Shown: positions 43,001 to 51,779, counted from the first letter of the stretch. The stretch is 56,896 bases of DNA from Streptomyces tailanensis (GCF_008386495.1 NZ_VTHJ01000063.1:1-56896); one strand, 5' to 3'. The notes: generated by a model not told the origin, from the sequence alone. Numbers and translations are program-made.

Positions 43001-43615
43001 TCAGGGCGTGCGGGGCGTCGCCGGTGCCGCCGGCTGGGAGAAGTCCGCGGAGGCGGAGGGGCCTGTCGAGATGCCCTGTTCGACGCCGGTGGTGGCGGTG
43101 GGGGGCGGTGGGACCTGTTCGCCGCGGCCGCCGGAGGAGGCGCCCCGGTAGACCGCGGTGAAGGCGAGCGCGACCATGCCTATGCCCATGACCAGGGCGA
43201 GGACCCAGGCGACGGGCCGGTGCCAGCGGGTCTGCTTGCCGTACGGCCTGCCGTACGCCCCGTCGGCGCCGTAGCGGCCCTCAAGGATGTCGGGGTCGTC
43301 GAGGTCGTCCAGGTCGTCGTCACGGCCGTGGCCGAAATCGGAGCCGTCGGGTCCGAAGCCGTCGTCATAGCGGTCGTCGTCGCCCCGCGCGCCTCTGGAG
43401 TGCGCCCGGCGCGCTTCGGCCTCCTGGGCCGCGGCACGGGCCTCCGCCGCTGCGAGCAGGCGCTCGACCGCGGTCGGCTCATGGACCACGGCCGCCCGGA
43501 CGAAGGCCTCGTCGAAGACCACGGAGGCGAACTCTTCGTCCATACCCCCGCGGTCGCGGTCGTCGTCGGGCTCCCAGCCGTCAGGAAACGGCGTGCCCCC
43601 CACGTCCTCCGGCAC
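43001..43615 (-). CDS. Membrane protein of unknown function, 'SVVFDEAFVRAA' (paralogue B)
   Basis: 204 residues, GTG start. The motif 'FASVVFDEAFVRAAVV' sits at about 29-44, then an Ala/Glu helix, an Asp/Gly/Arg-rich acidic linker ('DDDLDDLDDPDI'), one helix ('PVAWVLALVMGIGMVALAF') and a short Pro/Thr/Ser-rich external tail. It has the same motif and single helix as the 354-residue neighbour, but its extracytoplasmic part is only about 45 residues. Probably co-transcribed. A downstream in-frame ATG near the motif is an alternative start. Confidence 0.72.
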   Translation of the reverse strand: MPEDVGGTPFPDGWEPDDDRDRGGMDEEFASVVFDEAFVRAAVVHEPTAVERLLAAAEARAAAQEAEARRAHSRGARGDDDRYDDGFGPDGSDFGHGRDDDLDDLDDPDILEGRYGADGAYGRPYGKQTRWHRPVAWVLALVMGIGMVALAFTAVYRGASSGGRGEQVPPPPTATTGVEQGISTGPSASADFSQPAAPATPRTP

Positions 43616-43688
43616 GGGATCCAGAGTAGACCGGGGTGGTCAATTTGGGCAGACGGTAAGGAAATTCATCCGATTTGCTGAGCCGTTT

Positions 43689-43716
43689 CACGGGGACGCC
43701 TACCGGCGTCCCCGTG
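43689..43716 (-). terminator. proA terminator
   Basis: CACGGGGACGCC-TACC-GGCGTCCCCGTG, perfect 12-bp stem with a 4-base loop, 11 bases past the proA stop. Confidence 0.85.
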
Positions 43717-43727
43717 CGGCGCCCGGG

Positions 43728-45014
43728 TCAGCGGCGTACGTGCCCGTCGCCCGTCACGATGTACTTCGTGCTGGTCAGCTCGGGCAGGCCCATCGGGCCG
43801 CGGGCGTGCAGCTTCTGTGTGGAGATGCCGATCTCGGCGCCGAAGCCGAACTGGCCGCCGTCGGTGAAGCGGGTTGACGCGTTGACGGCGACGGTCGTGG
43901 AGTCGACCAGCTGGGTGAAGCGGCGGGCCGCCTGCTGGGAGGTGGTGACGATGGCCTCGGTGTGGCCCGAGGTCCACAGCCGGATGTGCTCGACCGCCTT
44001 GTCGAGGGAGTCGACGACCGCCGCCGCGATGTCGTAGGAGAGGTACTCGGTCTCCCAGTCCTCGGCGGTGGCCTCCACGACCGCCGCCTCGGAGTCCTTG
44101 GCGTACGCCATGACCCTCTCGTCGGCGTGCACCGTGACCCCGGCCTCCGCGAGGGCGTCCAGGGCGCGGGGCAGGAACTCGGGGGCGATGTCCTGGTGGA
44201 CGAGGAGGGTCTCGGCGGCGTTGCAGACGCTGACGCGCTGGGCCTTGGAGTTGATCAGGATCTCGATCGCCGTGTCGAGGTCGGCGTGCGCGTCGACGTA
44301 GACGTGGCAGTTGCCCGTGCCGGTCTCGATCACCGGGACGGTGGACTCCTCGACGACCGTGCGGATCAGGGAGGCGCCGCCACGCGGGATGAGCACGTCG
44401 ACCAGGCCGCGGGCGCGCATCAGCTCGCGTACGGACTCACGGCTCTCGCCGGGGACGAGCTGGACGGCGTCGGCGGGCAGCCCGGCGCCGCCGACGGCGT
44501 CGCGCAGCACGCGCACGAGGGCGGTGTTCGACTCGTAGGCGGAGGACGAGCCGCGCAGCAGCACCGCGTTGCCGGACTTCAGGCAGAGGGCGGCGGCGTC
44601 CACGGTCACGTTCGGGCGGGCCTCGTAGATGATGCCGACGACACCGAGCGGGACGCGGACCTGGCGCAGGTCGATGCCGTTCGGGAGGGTCGAGCCGCGG
44701 ACGACCTCGCCGACCGGGTCGGGCAGCGCGGCCACGTCGCGGACGTCGGCGGCGATGGCGCGGATCCGCTCCGGGGTCAGCGTCAGCCGGTCGACGATCG
44801 CCTCGCTGGTGCCGGCCTCCCGGGCCTTGGCGATGTCCTTCGCGTTGGCCTCGACGATCTCACTCGTGCGGACTTCCAGCGCGTCGGCGATGGCGAGCAG
44901 CGCGTCGTCCTTCTCGGCGCGCGGCAGCGGCGCGAGGTCGGCGGCTGCGGCCTTGGCACGGTAGGCGGCCCGGGTGACCGGGGACATGGAGTCGTACGGC
45001 GAGAGCGTGGTCAT
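43728..45014 (-). CDS. proA: Gamma-glutamyl phosphate reductase
   Basis: 428 residues. Second step of proline biosynthesis: NADPH-dependent reduction of glutamyl phosphate to the semialdehyde. The catalytic Cys is in 'SVCNAAETLLVH' and the NADP site in 'GVVGIIYEARPNVT'. ATG 45014 (MTTLSPYDSMSPV). proB lies upstream on the same strand, with a 158-residue protein and a 144-bp MITE-like element between; in many actinobacteria the three genes lie close together, so the insertion may weaken proA read-through. Confidence 0.95.
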   Translation of the reverse strand: MTTLSPYDSMSPVTRAAYRAKAAAADLAPLPRAEKDDALLAIADALEVRTSEIVEANAKDIAKAREAGTSEAIVDRLTLTPERIRAIAADVRDVAALPDPVGEVVRGSTLPNGIDLRQVRVPLGVVGIIYEARPNVTVDAAALCLKSGNAVLLRGSSSAYESNTALVRVLRDAVGGAGLPADAVQLVPGESRESVRELMRARGLVDVLIPRGGASLIRTVVEESTVPVIETGTGNCHVYVDAHADLDTAIEILINSKAQRVSVCNAAETLLVHQDIAPEFLPRALDALAEAGVTVHADERVMAYAKDSEAAVVEATAEDWETEYLSYDIAAAVVDSLDKAVEHIRLWTSGHTEAIVTTSQQAARRFTQLVDSTTVAVNASTRFTDGGQFGFGAEIGISTQKLHARGPMGLPELTSTKYIVTGDGHVRR

Positions 45015-45166
45015 GGTGGAAGGGTAGTGCGCCGCGGAGGGCCGCCCCAGCGGCTGTCCCACAAACCGAGACAAGTTCCGAATACGCCCCACGCACCGCA
45101 ACCATCAATTGAGGCACCCGAACGGTGAGCAACCAGGTCCGCGAGAGCGGCGCCGGTTCAGGCGCA

Positions 45167-45310
45167 CTAGGGCCTGTGTCGAAAGTGGCGTCGTCCGCCC
45201 GGAGGGCGGGCCGGGCGGCGTCATGGGGGTCCTCCCGCTCGAGCGGAGCCGAGAGTGGGGGAGCGTGCCAGGCGTCGCCCGGCAGGCGCCACTTTCGACA
45301 CAGGCCCTAG
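45167..45310. mobile_element. 144-bp MITE-like element with perfect 24-bp terminal inverted repeats
   Basis: 45167-45190 is the exact reverse complement of 45287-45310, beginning CTAGGGCCTGTGTCGAAAGT and ending in CTAG. CTAG fits the YTAR target duplication of IS5-family elements, so it may lie outside the transposon ends proper. The interior codes no protein and contains the CTCGAGCGGAGCCGAGAG hairpin seen elsewhere. No transposase nearby. The right end carries the TAG stop of the 45307-45783 gene. Confidence 0.8.
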
Positions 45311-45783
45311 AACGGGTGGACTCCGACGGGCGTCGCCGGTGGCGGGCCGTATCCCTCGGCGATGCGCTGGTGGTACGTCTGGCGGTCGATGACCTCCAGG
45401 CCGACGATCTCCCAGGGCGGCAGCCCGGCCGTACGGCGGTGCTCGCCCCACAGGCGCAGGGCGACGGCGGCCGCGTCGTGGAGGTCTCGGGCCTCCTCCC
45501 AGTAGCGGATTTCGGCGTGGTCGCTCGCATAGCGGCTGGTCAGCAGAAAGGGGTGGTCGTGGGCGAGCTGTTGCAGGCCGCGGCGCAGCTCCTTCAGCGG
45601 GGTCTCGGGGCCGGAGACGCTCAGGGTGACGTGCCACAGCCGGGGCAGGTCCCGCGGCTCCTCGACGCCCTCGCTCTCGTACGTGTCCGACGAGCTGACG
45701 CTGGTGAGCGTCCGCTCCTCGCCGACCGTGCGGGAGGTACCACCACCACGGGACACCGCGGTCCCGGGGCGCACTCGTCTCAC
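45307..45783 (-). CDS. Hypothetical protein between proB and proA
   Basis: 158 residues from the GTG at 45783 (AGGAGG 5 bases upstream). N-terminal 40 residues Arg/Gly/Ser-rich, then an alpha-beta region: 'RLWHVTLSVSGPETPLKELR' strand, 'HDHPFLLTSRYASDHAEIRYW', and 'LPPWEIVGLEVIDRQTYHQR'. No membrane segment or signal. Its TAG stop lies inside the CTAG end of the MITE-like element, so the insertion left the frame intact. Location between proB and proA is likely ancestral. I do not recognise the family. Two AACTGTGCTTCG repeats lie 19 bases before its start. Confidence 0.75.
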   Translation of the reverse strand: MRRVRPGTAVSRGGGTSRTVGEERTLTSVSSSDTYESEGVEEPRDLPRLWHVTLSVSGPETPLKELRRGLQQLAHDHPFLLTSRYASDHAEIRYWEEARDLHDAAAVALRLWGEHRRTAGLPPWEIVGLEVIDRQTYHQRIAEGYGPPPATPVGVHPF

Positions 45784-45802
45784 GACGGCCTCCTTCACAA
45801 CG

Positions 45803-45831
45803 AACTGTGCTTCGCGGCGAACTGTGCTTCG
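45803..45831. repeat. Two direct copies of CGAACTGTGCTTCGC in a 5' leader
   Basis: 45801-45815 and 45818-45832 are identical. The core AACTGTGCTTCG also occurs at 53352-53363 upstream of the phospholipase-D-like gene, same orientation relative to the gene. Could be a promoter element or mRNA-binding site. Confidence 0.6.
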
Positions 45832-45952
45832 CATTGGGTCGTGCGGAATCTCCCCCGAGACAAAGTTGAGCAGGCTCAGGGGCTTCGCGTGGCCGTTTTA
45901 CGGAACGCACACCGGCGGGGCCCGTGCTTCGGCCCCTCCAGGGGGCCGCTGG

Positions 45953-47059
45953 TCAGGGGTGCAGGAGGACAAGGTCGTCCCTGTGTACGACCTCTCGTTC
46001 GTACGCGGGACCCAGCTCGCGCGCCAGTTCCCGGGTCGAGCGGCCGATCAGCTGGGGGATCTCCTTGGCGTCGAAGTTGACCAGCCCGCGCGCGACGGCC
46101 CGCCCCTCGCCGTTCCGCAGCTCGACGGGGTCGCCCGCGACGAACTCGCCCTCGACCGCCGCGATACCGGCCGGCAGCAGCGACTTGCGCCGCTCCACGA
46201 CCGCGCGTACGGCGCCGTCGTCGAGGGTGAGCGAACCCTGCGGGGTGGAGGCGTGCTGGAGCCACAGCAGCCGGTCGGCGGAGCGCTTGCCGGTGGGGTG
46301 GAAGTACGTGCCGGTGTCGCGGCCGGTGAGGGCGTCCGCCGCGTGGATCGCGCTGGTCAGGACCACGGGGATGCCCGCTCCGGTGGCGATTGCCGCCGCC
46401 TCGACCTTGGTGACCATGCCGCCGGTGCCGACGCCCGCCTTGCCGGCACTGCCGATCTCGACGTGCGCGAGGTCCTCGGGCCCCCGTACCTCCGCTATCC
46501 GCGACGTGCCGGGCTTGCTGGGGTCGCCGTCGTAGACGCCGTCCACGTCCGAGAGCAGGACCAGCAGGTCGGCGCGGACGAGATGGGCGACGAGGGCGGC
46601 GAGGCGGTCGTTGTCGCCGAAGCGGATCTCGTCCGTGGCGACGGTGTCGTTCTCGTTGACGACCGGCAGGGCGCCCATCGCGAGCAGCTTGTCGAGGGTG
46701 CGGGAGGCGTTGCGGTGGTGGGCGCGGCGGCTCATGTCGTCCGAAGTGAGGAGCACCTGTCCCACGCGGATGCCGTGGCGGGCGCAGGAGGCCGTGTAAC
46801 GGGCCACCAGCAGCCCCTGGCCGACGCTGGCGGCCGCCTGCTGCCGGGCGAGGTCCTTGGGGCGGCGACGCAGCCCCAGCGGCGCGAGGCCCGCCGCGAT
46901 GGCGCCGGACGAGACGAGCACGATCTCCCGTTCACCCCCGCTGCGGACCTTGGCGAGCACGTCCACAAGGGCGTCCACCCGGTCCGCGTCGAGGCCCCCG
47001 GAGGCCGTCGTCAGCGACGAGGAGCCCACCTTGACGACGATCCGGTGCGCTTCCGCCAC
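45953..47059 (-). CDS. proB: Glutamate 5-kinase
   Basis: 368 residues, GTG start at 47059 (VAEAHRIVVKVGSSSLTT; AAGG upstream). First, feedback-inhibited step of proline synthesis: ATP-dependent phosphorylation of glutamate. Amino-acid kinase domain with 'VVKVGSSSLTT', 'LVSSGAIAAGLAPL', 'NENDTVATDEIRFGDND' and 'GTGGMVTKVEAA', then a C-terminal PUA domain ('GDPVELRNGEGRAVARGLVN'). A GC-rich hairpin (about 45930-45947) lies past the stop. Divergent from the TagF-like gene with 335 bases between. Confidence 0.95.
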   Translation of the reverse strand: MAEAHRIVVKVGSSSLTTASGGLDADRVDALVDVLAKVRSGGEREIVLVSSGAIAAGLAPLGLRRRPKDLARQQAAASVGQGLLVARYTASCARHGIRVGQVLLTSDDMSRRAHHRNASRTLDKLLAMGALPVVNENDTVATDEIRFGDNDRLAALVAHLVRADLLVLLSDVDGVYDGDPSKPGTSRIAEVRGPEDLAHVEIGSAGKAGVGTGGMVTKVEAAAIATGAGIPVVLTSAIHAADALTGRDTGTYFHPTGKRSADRLLWLQHASTPQGSLTLDDGAVRAVVERRKSLLPAGIAAVEGEFVAGDPVELRNGEGRAVARGLVNFDAKEIPQLIGRSTRELARELGPAYEREVVHRDDLVLLHP

Positions 47060-47394
47060 GCCCTGCCTTGCCGCTGACACCCGTATCCCCAATGTTCTGA
47101 ACCAGCCCGGTGTGTGCAGTCTGCAATCTACGGGAGGACGCGGATCGGACGCCTGAGCATTTCGCTGGGCGGGACGACACCGACTGTTCTCCGACTGTTC
47201 CCTGAAGCGTTTATGAGAAGACGGTGACGTGCCTCTCAAGGTTGCAGCCGTCATGCCTGATATGTGGTGACCTGTCCTCGCGGCAGATTGCTCCCCGGCC
47301 TCCCTAGGTCATACGGTCAGGGATCGGCCTCCGGCCGCCCTCCTACTTTTCGTTCCCCCCTCTGTCCGTCGCACCCTCCGCAGGAGCCCAGCCC
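47060..47394. other. Divergent 335-base region between proB and the TagF-like gene
   Basis: No gene seen. Contains a tandem CCGACTGTTCT/CCGACTGTTCC near 47180-47200 and the promoters of both flanking genes by position. A loose TTGCTC-N17-ATACGG pair (about 47287-47315) is the only candidate for the plus strand. Confidence 0.45.
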
Positions 47395-49470
47395 GTGCCC
47401 TCCGCAGGCCTCGCCCCCCGCCGCATCGCGCAGCTGTCAGCGCTGCTGGCGATGTTCGCGCTCTTCACGGCCCAGATCGTCTCCGCGCTGCTGCCGAACG
47501 TCCCCGTGTTCGTCGCCGCGAGCGCGGCCGGCATCGCCCTGGACACCTACTTGCAGTACCGGGACCCCGGCCTGCTCGCACCGCTGGGCAAGGTCCGCTT
47601 CGAGGTCCTGGTACGCCAGTTGCTGCGCGACATGCTGATCCTGGTGGGGCTGCTGCGCATCGAGGGCATCGACCCGCTGCGCGAGCAGGCGCCGCTGCTG
47701 GTCGGCCTGTGCGTCTTCTACGCGGTGCACTTCACCTGCCAGGCCGTCTCGGTGCTGGTCCGCCGCACCCGGACGCTGCCGATCGTCACCCGCAACATCG
47801 ACGCCTCCGCGCTGCGTCTGACGGCCGCCCCGCCGCGCCTCCTGGCCCGCCGCCAGGCCCACCGTCTGCTGACGTTCTCCCTGCCGATCACGGCCGGTCT
47901 GCTGCTCACCGCGATCACGAAGGACGTCATCTGGGGCCTCCTGGGCCTCGGTACCGGTCTCGTCCTGCTCGCGGGTGGTACGGCGTACCTGGCGACCTGG
48001 CTGCTGCCGAAGAAGCGGGCCAAGAGCGAGCAGCAGGTCATGGACTGGCTGGACAAGTGGCTGGCGCGCTACCAGCCGACCGTCGCCATGTACTTCTCGG
48101 GCGGTACGACGTCGGCGTACCAGGCGAACATGTGGCTCTCCACGCTCTCCCAGCTGGAGAAGCCGCTGATCGTGCTGCGTGAGCGTTTCATGGTGCAGAA
48201 GATCGACGCGACGGACGTGCCGGTCATCTGCTTCCCGAAGGTCTCGACGATGTTCTCCCTGGAGAACTCGACGCTGAAGATGATGCTGCACCCGGCCAAC
48301 GCCGCGAAGACCTCCCAGGTGCTGCGCATCCCCACCATCAAGCACGCCTTCATCAACCACGGCGAGAGCGACAAGCTGTCCTCCTGCAACCCGTACGCGA
48401 AGGCGTACGACGAGGTGTGGGTGGCCGGTCCCGCGGCGCGCGAGCGGTACGCCCTCGCCGAGGTCGGCGTCGAGGACAAGGACATCGTCGAGGTCGGCCG
48501 CCCGCAGCTGGCGCCGATCCGCCCGTACGCCGGCCCGCCGACCGGCACGTTCACGACCGTTCTCTACGCCCCGACCTGGGAGGGCTGGGACGGCAACCCC
48601 GGCAACACCTCGGTGGTCCTGGCCGGCGAGAACATCGTCCGCGCGCTGCTCGCCGACGACAAGGTGCGGCTGCTGTACAAGCCGCACCCGATGACCGGGT
48701 CCGTCGACCCGCGCGCGGGTGCCGCGAACGAGCGGATCAAGGCGATGATCCGCGAGGCGAACACGAAGCGCTCGGGCGCGCGGCCGGGCCCCGAGACCGC
48801 GGCCGAACTGGCCCGTCGTACCGCCGCGTTGGACGAGCTGACCTCGACGTCGTTCCGGGTCAGCGCGGACGAAATGGAGCGGATGCTGCTCCAGGGAACG
48901 CCTAGCGGGGACCGTGAGGCGGCCATCGCCGAGGCGACGCTGGCCTGGGAGAAGGCGTACTGGGCGTCCTTCCCCGAGTGGGAGCACCTCATCGTCACCG
49001 AGGCGCGGCCCGCGATCTTCGCCTGCTTCAACACGTCCGACCTGCTGATCAGCGATGTCTCGTCGGTCGTCTCCGACTGGCTGTCCAGCGAGAAGCCGTA
49101 CGCCGTCGGCAACACCTCGGGGCTGTCGGAGGAGGCGTTCCGCGCGGCCTTCCCGACGGTGTCGGCGGGTGTCGTCATCGCCCCGAACGCCGCCGAGGTC
49201 CCGGCGCTGCTGGACTCCGTCCGCAACCCCGAGAAGGACCGGTTCACCAAGGCCCGCGCCGACCTCAAGGAACACCTCCTCGGACCCTCCGACCCGCCCT
49301 CCCTCGTCCGCTTCGACTCCGCCGTCAAGGCCCTGTGCACCAAGGCCGACGAACGCCGGGTCCGCATGGAGTCCCGCCTCGCGGACGAGGTCCCTTCGCC
49401 GCGGGAGGTGGGGGACGACTCGGGGGCCGAGGGCGAGACAAGCGACTCGGAAGACGCGGTGAACGCGTAA
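47395..49470 (+). CDS. TagF-like CDP-glycerol/ribitol glycerophosphotransferase, multi-pass membrane form
   Basis: 691 residues, GTG start. N-terminal 210 residues hold several hydrophobic helices; then a Glyphos_transf domain with 'FINHGESDKLSS' near 320, 'LLYKPHPMTGS' near 427 and 'LLISDVSSVVSDWLSS' near 550, the catalytic signatures of TagF/TarF/TarL polymerases. These move glycerol- or ribitol-phosphate from CDP donors to make teichoic-type polymers. The built-in membrane part differs from peripheral TagF enzymes. With the LCP protein 8 kb away it may belong to the same wall-polymer pathway. Acidic tail of about 30 residues. Confidence 0.85.
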   Translation: MPSAGLAPRRIAQLSALLAMFALFTAQIVSALLPNVPVFVAASAAGIALDTYLQYRDPGLLAPLGKVRFEVLVRQLLRDMLILVGLLRIEGIDPLREQAPLLVGLCVFYAVHFTCQAVSVLVRRTRTLPIVTRNIDASALRLTAAPPRLLARRQAHRLLTFSLPITAGLLLTAITKDVIWGLLGLGTGLVLLAGGTAYLATWLLPKKRAKSEQQVMDWLDKWLARYQPTVAMYFSGGTTSAYQANMWLSTLSQLEKPLIVLRERFMVQKIDATDVPVICFPKVSTMFSLENSTLKMMLHPANAAKTSQVLRIPTIKHAFINHGESDKLSSCNPYAKAYDEVWVAGPAARERYALAEVGVEDKDIVEVGRPQLAPIRPYAGPPTGTFTTVLYAPTWEGWDGNPGNTSVVLAGENIVRALLADDKVRLLYKPHPMTGSVDPRAGAANERIKAMIREANTKRSGARPGPETAAELARRTAALDELTSTSFRVSADEMERMLLQGTPSGDREAAIAEATLAWEKAYWASFPEWEHLIVTEARPAIFACFNTSDLLISDVSSVVSDWLSSEKPYAVGNTSGLSEEAFRAAFPTVSAGVVIAPNAAEVPALLDSVRNPEKDRFTKARADLKEHLLGPSDPPSLVRFDSAVKALCTKADERRVRMESRLADEVPSPREVGDDSGAEGETSDSEDAVNA

Positions 49471-49494
49471 GCGCTCCGCTGATGACGTGATGCA

Positions 49495-49526
49495 GGGCCC
49501 CGGAGGCGTTTGGTCCTCCGGGGCCC
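49495..49526. terminator. Terminator between the TagF-like gene and obg
   Basis: GGGCCCCGGAGG and CCTCCGGGGCCC form a perfect 12-bp stem with an 8-base loop. A copy of the 'GGGGCGCGGGG' family repeat follows at about 49575-49635. Confidence 0.88.
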
Positions 49527-49637
49527 TTGTGCAGGTCGAGCGCCTTATAGCTCGGGGGAATGTGTTGTAGGCGACTGCGGGTCCGTCGTGGCTTGTCGCA
49601 CAGTTCCGCGCGCCCCTTACGGGGCGCAGCGGCGCCC

Positions 49638-51083
49638 TTAGAACGGCTCGAAGTCGTCGTACGCCTTCTCGACCTCGTCCCGCTCGGCCTGCCGGTCGCG
49701 GCGGCGCTGGACGGCGGGCCGGGACGTCTCGAGGCGGTGGTCCTCGCCCCGGCGGCCGAGCATCTCCGCCCCGGCCATGACGGTCGGCTCCCAGTCGAAG
49801 ACGACCGCGTTCTCCTCGGGCCCGATGGCGACGCCGTCCCCGGACCGGGCACCCGCCTTCATCAGCTCTTCCTCGACGCCGAGCCGGTTGAGGCGATCCG
49901 CGAGGTAGCCGACCGCCTCGTCGTTGTTGAAGTCGGTCTGCCGCACCCAGCGCTCCGGCTTCTCGCCCCGCACCCGGAACAGCAGCTCTCCGCCGATCTC
50001 CTCGCGCGTGACGGTGAAGCCCGCGTCGTCGACGGCCTTGGGCCGGATGACGATCCGGGTCGCCTCCTCCTTGGGCTTGGCGGCCCGCGCCTTGCCGACG
50101 AGGTCGGCGAGGGCGAAGGACAGCTCCTTCAGCCCCGTGTGGGCGACGGCGGACACCTCGAAGACCTGATAACCACGGGCTTCGAGGTCGGGCCGTACCA
50201 TCTCGGCGAGGTCCTTGCCGTCGGGTACGTCGATCTTGTTGAGGACGACGATCCGCGGCCGGTCGCCGAGACCGCCGTACTCCTTGAGCTCCTCCTCGAT
50301 GATGTCGAGGTCGGAGACGGGGTCGCGGTCCGATTCGAGGGTCGCCGTGTCGAGGACGTGCACCAGCACGCTGCAGCGCTCCACATGGCGCAGGAACTCA
50401 AGCCCGAGGCCCTTGCCCTGGCTGGCGCCCGGGATCAGGCCCGGCACATCCGCGATCGTGTACACCGTCGAGCCCGCGGTCACCACGCCCAGGTTCGGGA
50501 CGAGCGTCGTGAAGGGGTAGTCCGCGATCTTCGGCTTGGCGGCGGACAGGACGGAGATCAGCGACGACTTGCCCGCGCTCGGGTAGCCCACCAGCGCCAC
50601 GTCGGCGACCGTCTTGAGCTCCAGGACGATGTCCCGCAGATCTCCCGGCACGCCGAGCAGCGCGAAGCCGGGCGCCTTGCGGCGGGCGGAGGCGAGGGCC
50701 GCGTTACCGAGGCCGCCCCGGCCGCCCTGCGCGGCGACGTACGACGTGCCGTGTCCGACGAGGTCGGCGAGGACATTGCCCGCCTTGTCGAGGACGACGG
50801 TGCCGTCCGGCACGGGCAGGACCAGATCCTGGCCGTCCTTCCCGGACCGGTTACCGCCCTCGCCCGGCTTGCCGTTGGTGGCCTTGCGGTGCGGGGAGTG
50901 GTGGTAGTCGAGGAGTGTGGTGACGGACTGGTCGACGGTGAGGATGACGTCGCCGCCACGGCCGCCGTTGCCCCCGTCGGGGCCGCCCAGCGGCTTGAAC
51001 TTCTCACGGTGGACGGAGGCACAGCCGTGACCTCCGTTACCCGCGGCGACATGCAGTTCGACGCGGTCCACGAAGGTGGTCAT
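49638..51083 (-). CDS. obg: GTPase Obg (CgtA)
   Basis: 481 residues. Ribosome-associated GTPase needed for 50S assembly; in streptomycetes it has been linked to the onset of aerial growth (memory). Order: Gly-rich Obg fold (1-160, 'GGPDGGNGGRGGDV'), G-domain with 'GYPSAGKSSLIS', 'PNLGVV', 'DVPGLIPGA', 'NKIDVP', then the C-terminal OCT domain and an acidic-aromatic tail ending YDDFEPF. Standard order rplU-rpmA-obg on the same strand; a nested hairpin lies before it. Confidence 0.97.
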   Translation of the reverse strand: MTTFVDRVELHVAAGNGGHGCASVHREKFKPLGGPDGGNGGRGGDVILTVDQSVTTLLDYHHSPHRKATNGKPGEGGNRSGKDGQDLVLPVPDGTVVLDKAGNVLADLVGHGTSYVAAQGGRGGLGNAALASARRKAPGFALLGVPGDLRDIVLELKTVADVALVGYPSAGKSSLISVLSAAKPKIADYPFTTLVPNLGVVTAGSTVYTIADVPGLIPGASQGKGLGLEFLRHVERCSVLVHVLDTATLESDRDPVSDLDIIEEELKEYGGLGDRPRIVVLNKIDVPDGKDLAEMVRPDLEARGYQVFEVSAVAHTGLKELSFALADLVGKARAAKPKEEATRIVIRPKAVDDAGFTVTREEIGGELLFRVRGEKPERWVRQTDFNNDEAVGYLADRLNRLGVEEELMKAGARSGDGVAIGPEENAVVFDWEPTVMAGAEMLGRRGEDHRLETSRPAVQRRRDRQAERDEVEKAYDDFEPF

Positions 51084-51134
51084 GGTAGGTGCCTCCAGAG
51101 ACTTACGGGTTCAGTTATCGGTTAACACGCGAAA

Positions 51135-51172
51135 GGCGGACCCGCCTTCCCGACCGGGAAGTGAGGTCCGCC
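51135..51172 (-). terminator. Nested hairpin between rpmA and obg
   Basis: GGCGGACC (51135-51142) and GGTCCGCC (51165-51172) flank an inner perfect stem CTTCCC-GACC-GGGAAG. It may terminate rplU-rpmA in part or protect the mRNA, modulating obg. Confidence 0.7.
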
Positions 51173-51189
51173 TCGCGAAAGACTTCCGA

Positions 51190-51444
51190 TCAGCCGACCG
51201 GAACGATGTTCACGACCTTGCGCCCACGGGCGGTGCCGAACTCGACCGCACCGGCGTTCAGCGCGAACAGCGTGTCGTCCTTGCCGCGGCCGACACCCGA
51301 GCCCGGGTGGAAGTGCGTGCCGCGCTGGCGGACCAGGATCTCGCCCGCGTTGACGACCTGACCGCCGAAGCGCTTCACGCCGAGGCGCTGAGCGTTGGAG
51401 TCACGACCGTTACGGGTGGACGATGCGCCCTTCTTGTGTGCCAT
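51190..51444 (-). CDS. rpmA: 50S ribosomal protein L27
   Basis: 84 residues starting MAHKKGASSTRNGRDSNAQR, the usual L27 start. The N-terminal tail reaches the peptidyl-transferase centre. No N-terminal cleavage motif of the firmicute type is present. Follows rplU by 14 bases. Normal length. Confidence 0.98.
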   Translation of the reverse strand: MAHKKGASSTRNGRDSNAQRLGVKRFGGQVVNAGEILVRQRGTHFHPGSGVGRGKDDTLFALNAGAVEFGTARGRKVVNIVPVG

Positions 51445-51458
51445 CTCTCCTCAGTCCC

Positions 51459-51779
51459 TTACTTCGCAGCCGCGGGGATCTCAGTGACCTTGATCGCCGT
51501 GTACTGCTGGCGGTGGCCCTGACGACGGCGGTAGCCGGTCTTGTTCTTGTAGCGCAGAATGTCGATCTTCTGGCCCTTGTGGTGGTCCACGACCTCGGCC
51601 TGGACCTTGATGCCGGCCAGCACCCACGGGTCGCTGGTCACAGCGTCGCCGTCGACAACGAGCAGGGTCGAGAGCTCGACCGTGTCGCCAACCTTGGCGG
51701 TGGAAATCTTGTCAACCTCAACGATGTCGCCGACAGCAACCTTGTGCTGGCGACCACCGCTGCGCACGATGGCGTACAC
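51459..51779 (-). CDS. rplU: 50S ribosomal protein L21
   Basis: 106 residues, GTG start (VYAIVRSGGRQHKVAVG). Binds 23S rRNA with L20. Family motifs 'YAIVRSGGRQ', 'VLAGIKVQAEVV' and 'RRRQGHRQQYT' are intact. First gene of rplU-rpmA-obg, with a candidate promoter at 51918-51946 and about 130 bases of leader. Confidence 0.98.
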   Translation of the reverse strand: MYAIVRSGGRQHKVAVGDIVEVDKISTAKVGDTVELSTLLVVDGDAVTSDPWVLAGIKVQAEVVDHHKGQKIDILRYKNKTGYRRRQGHRQQYTAIKVTEIPAAAK

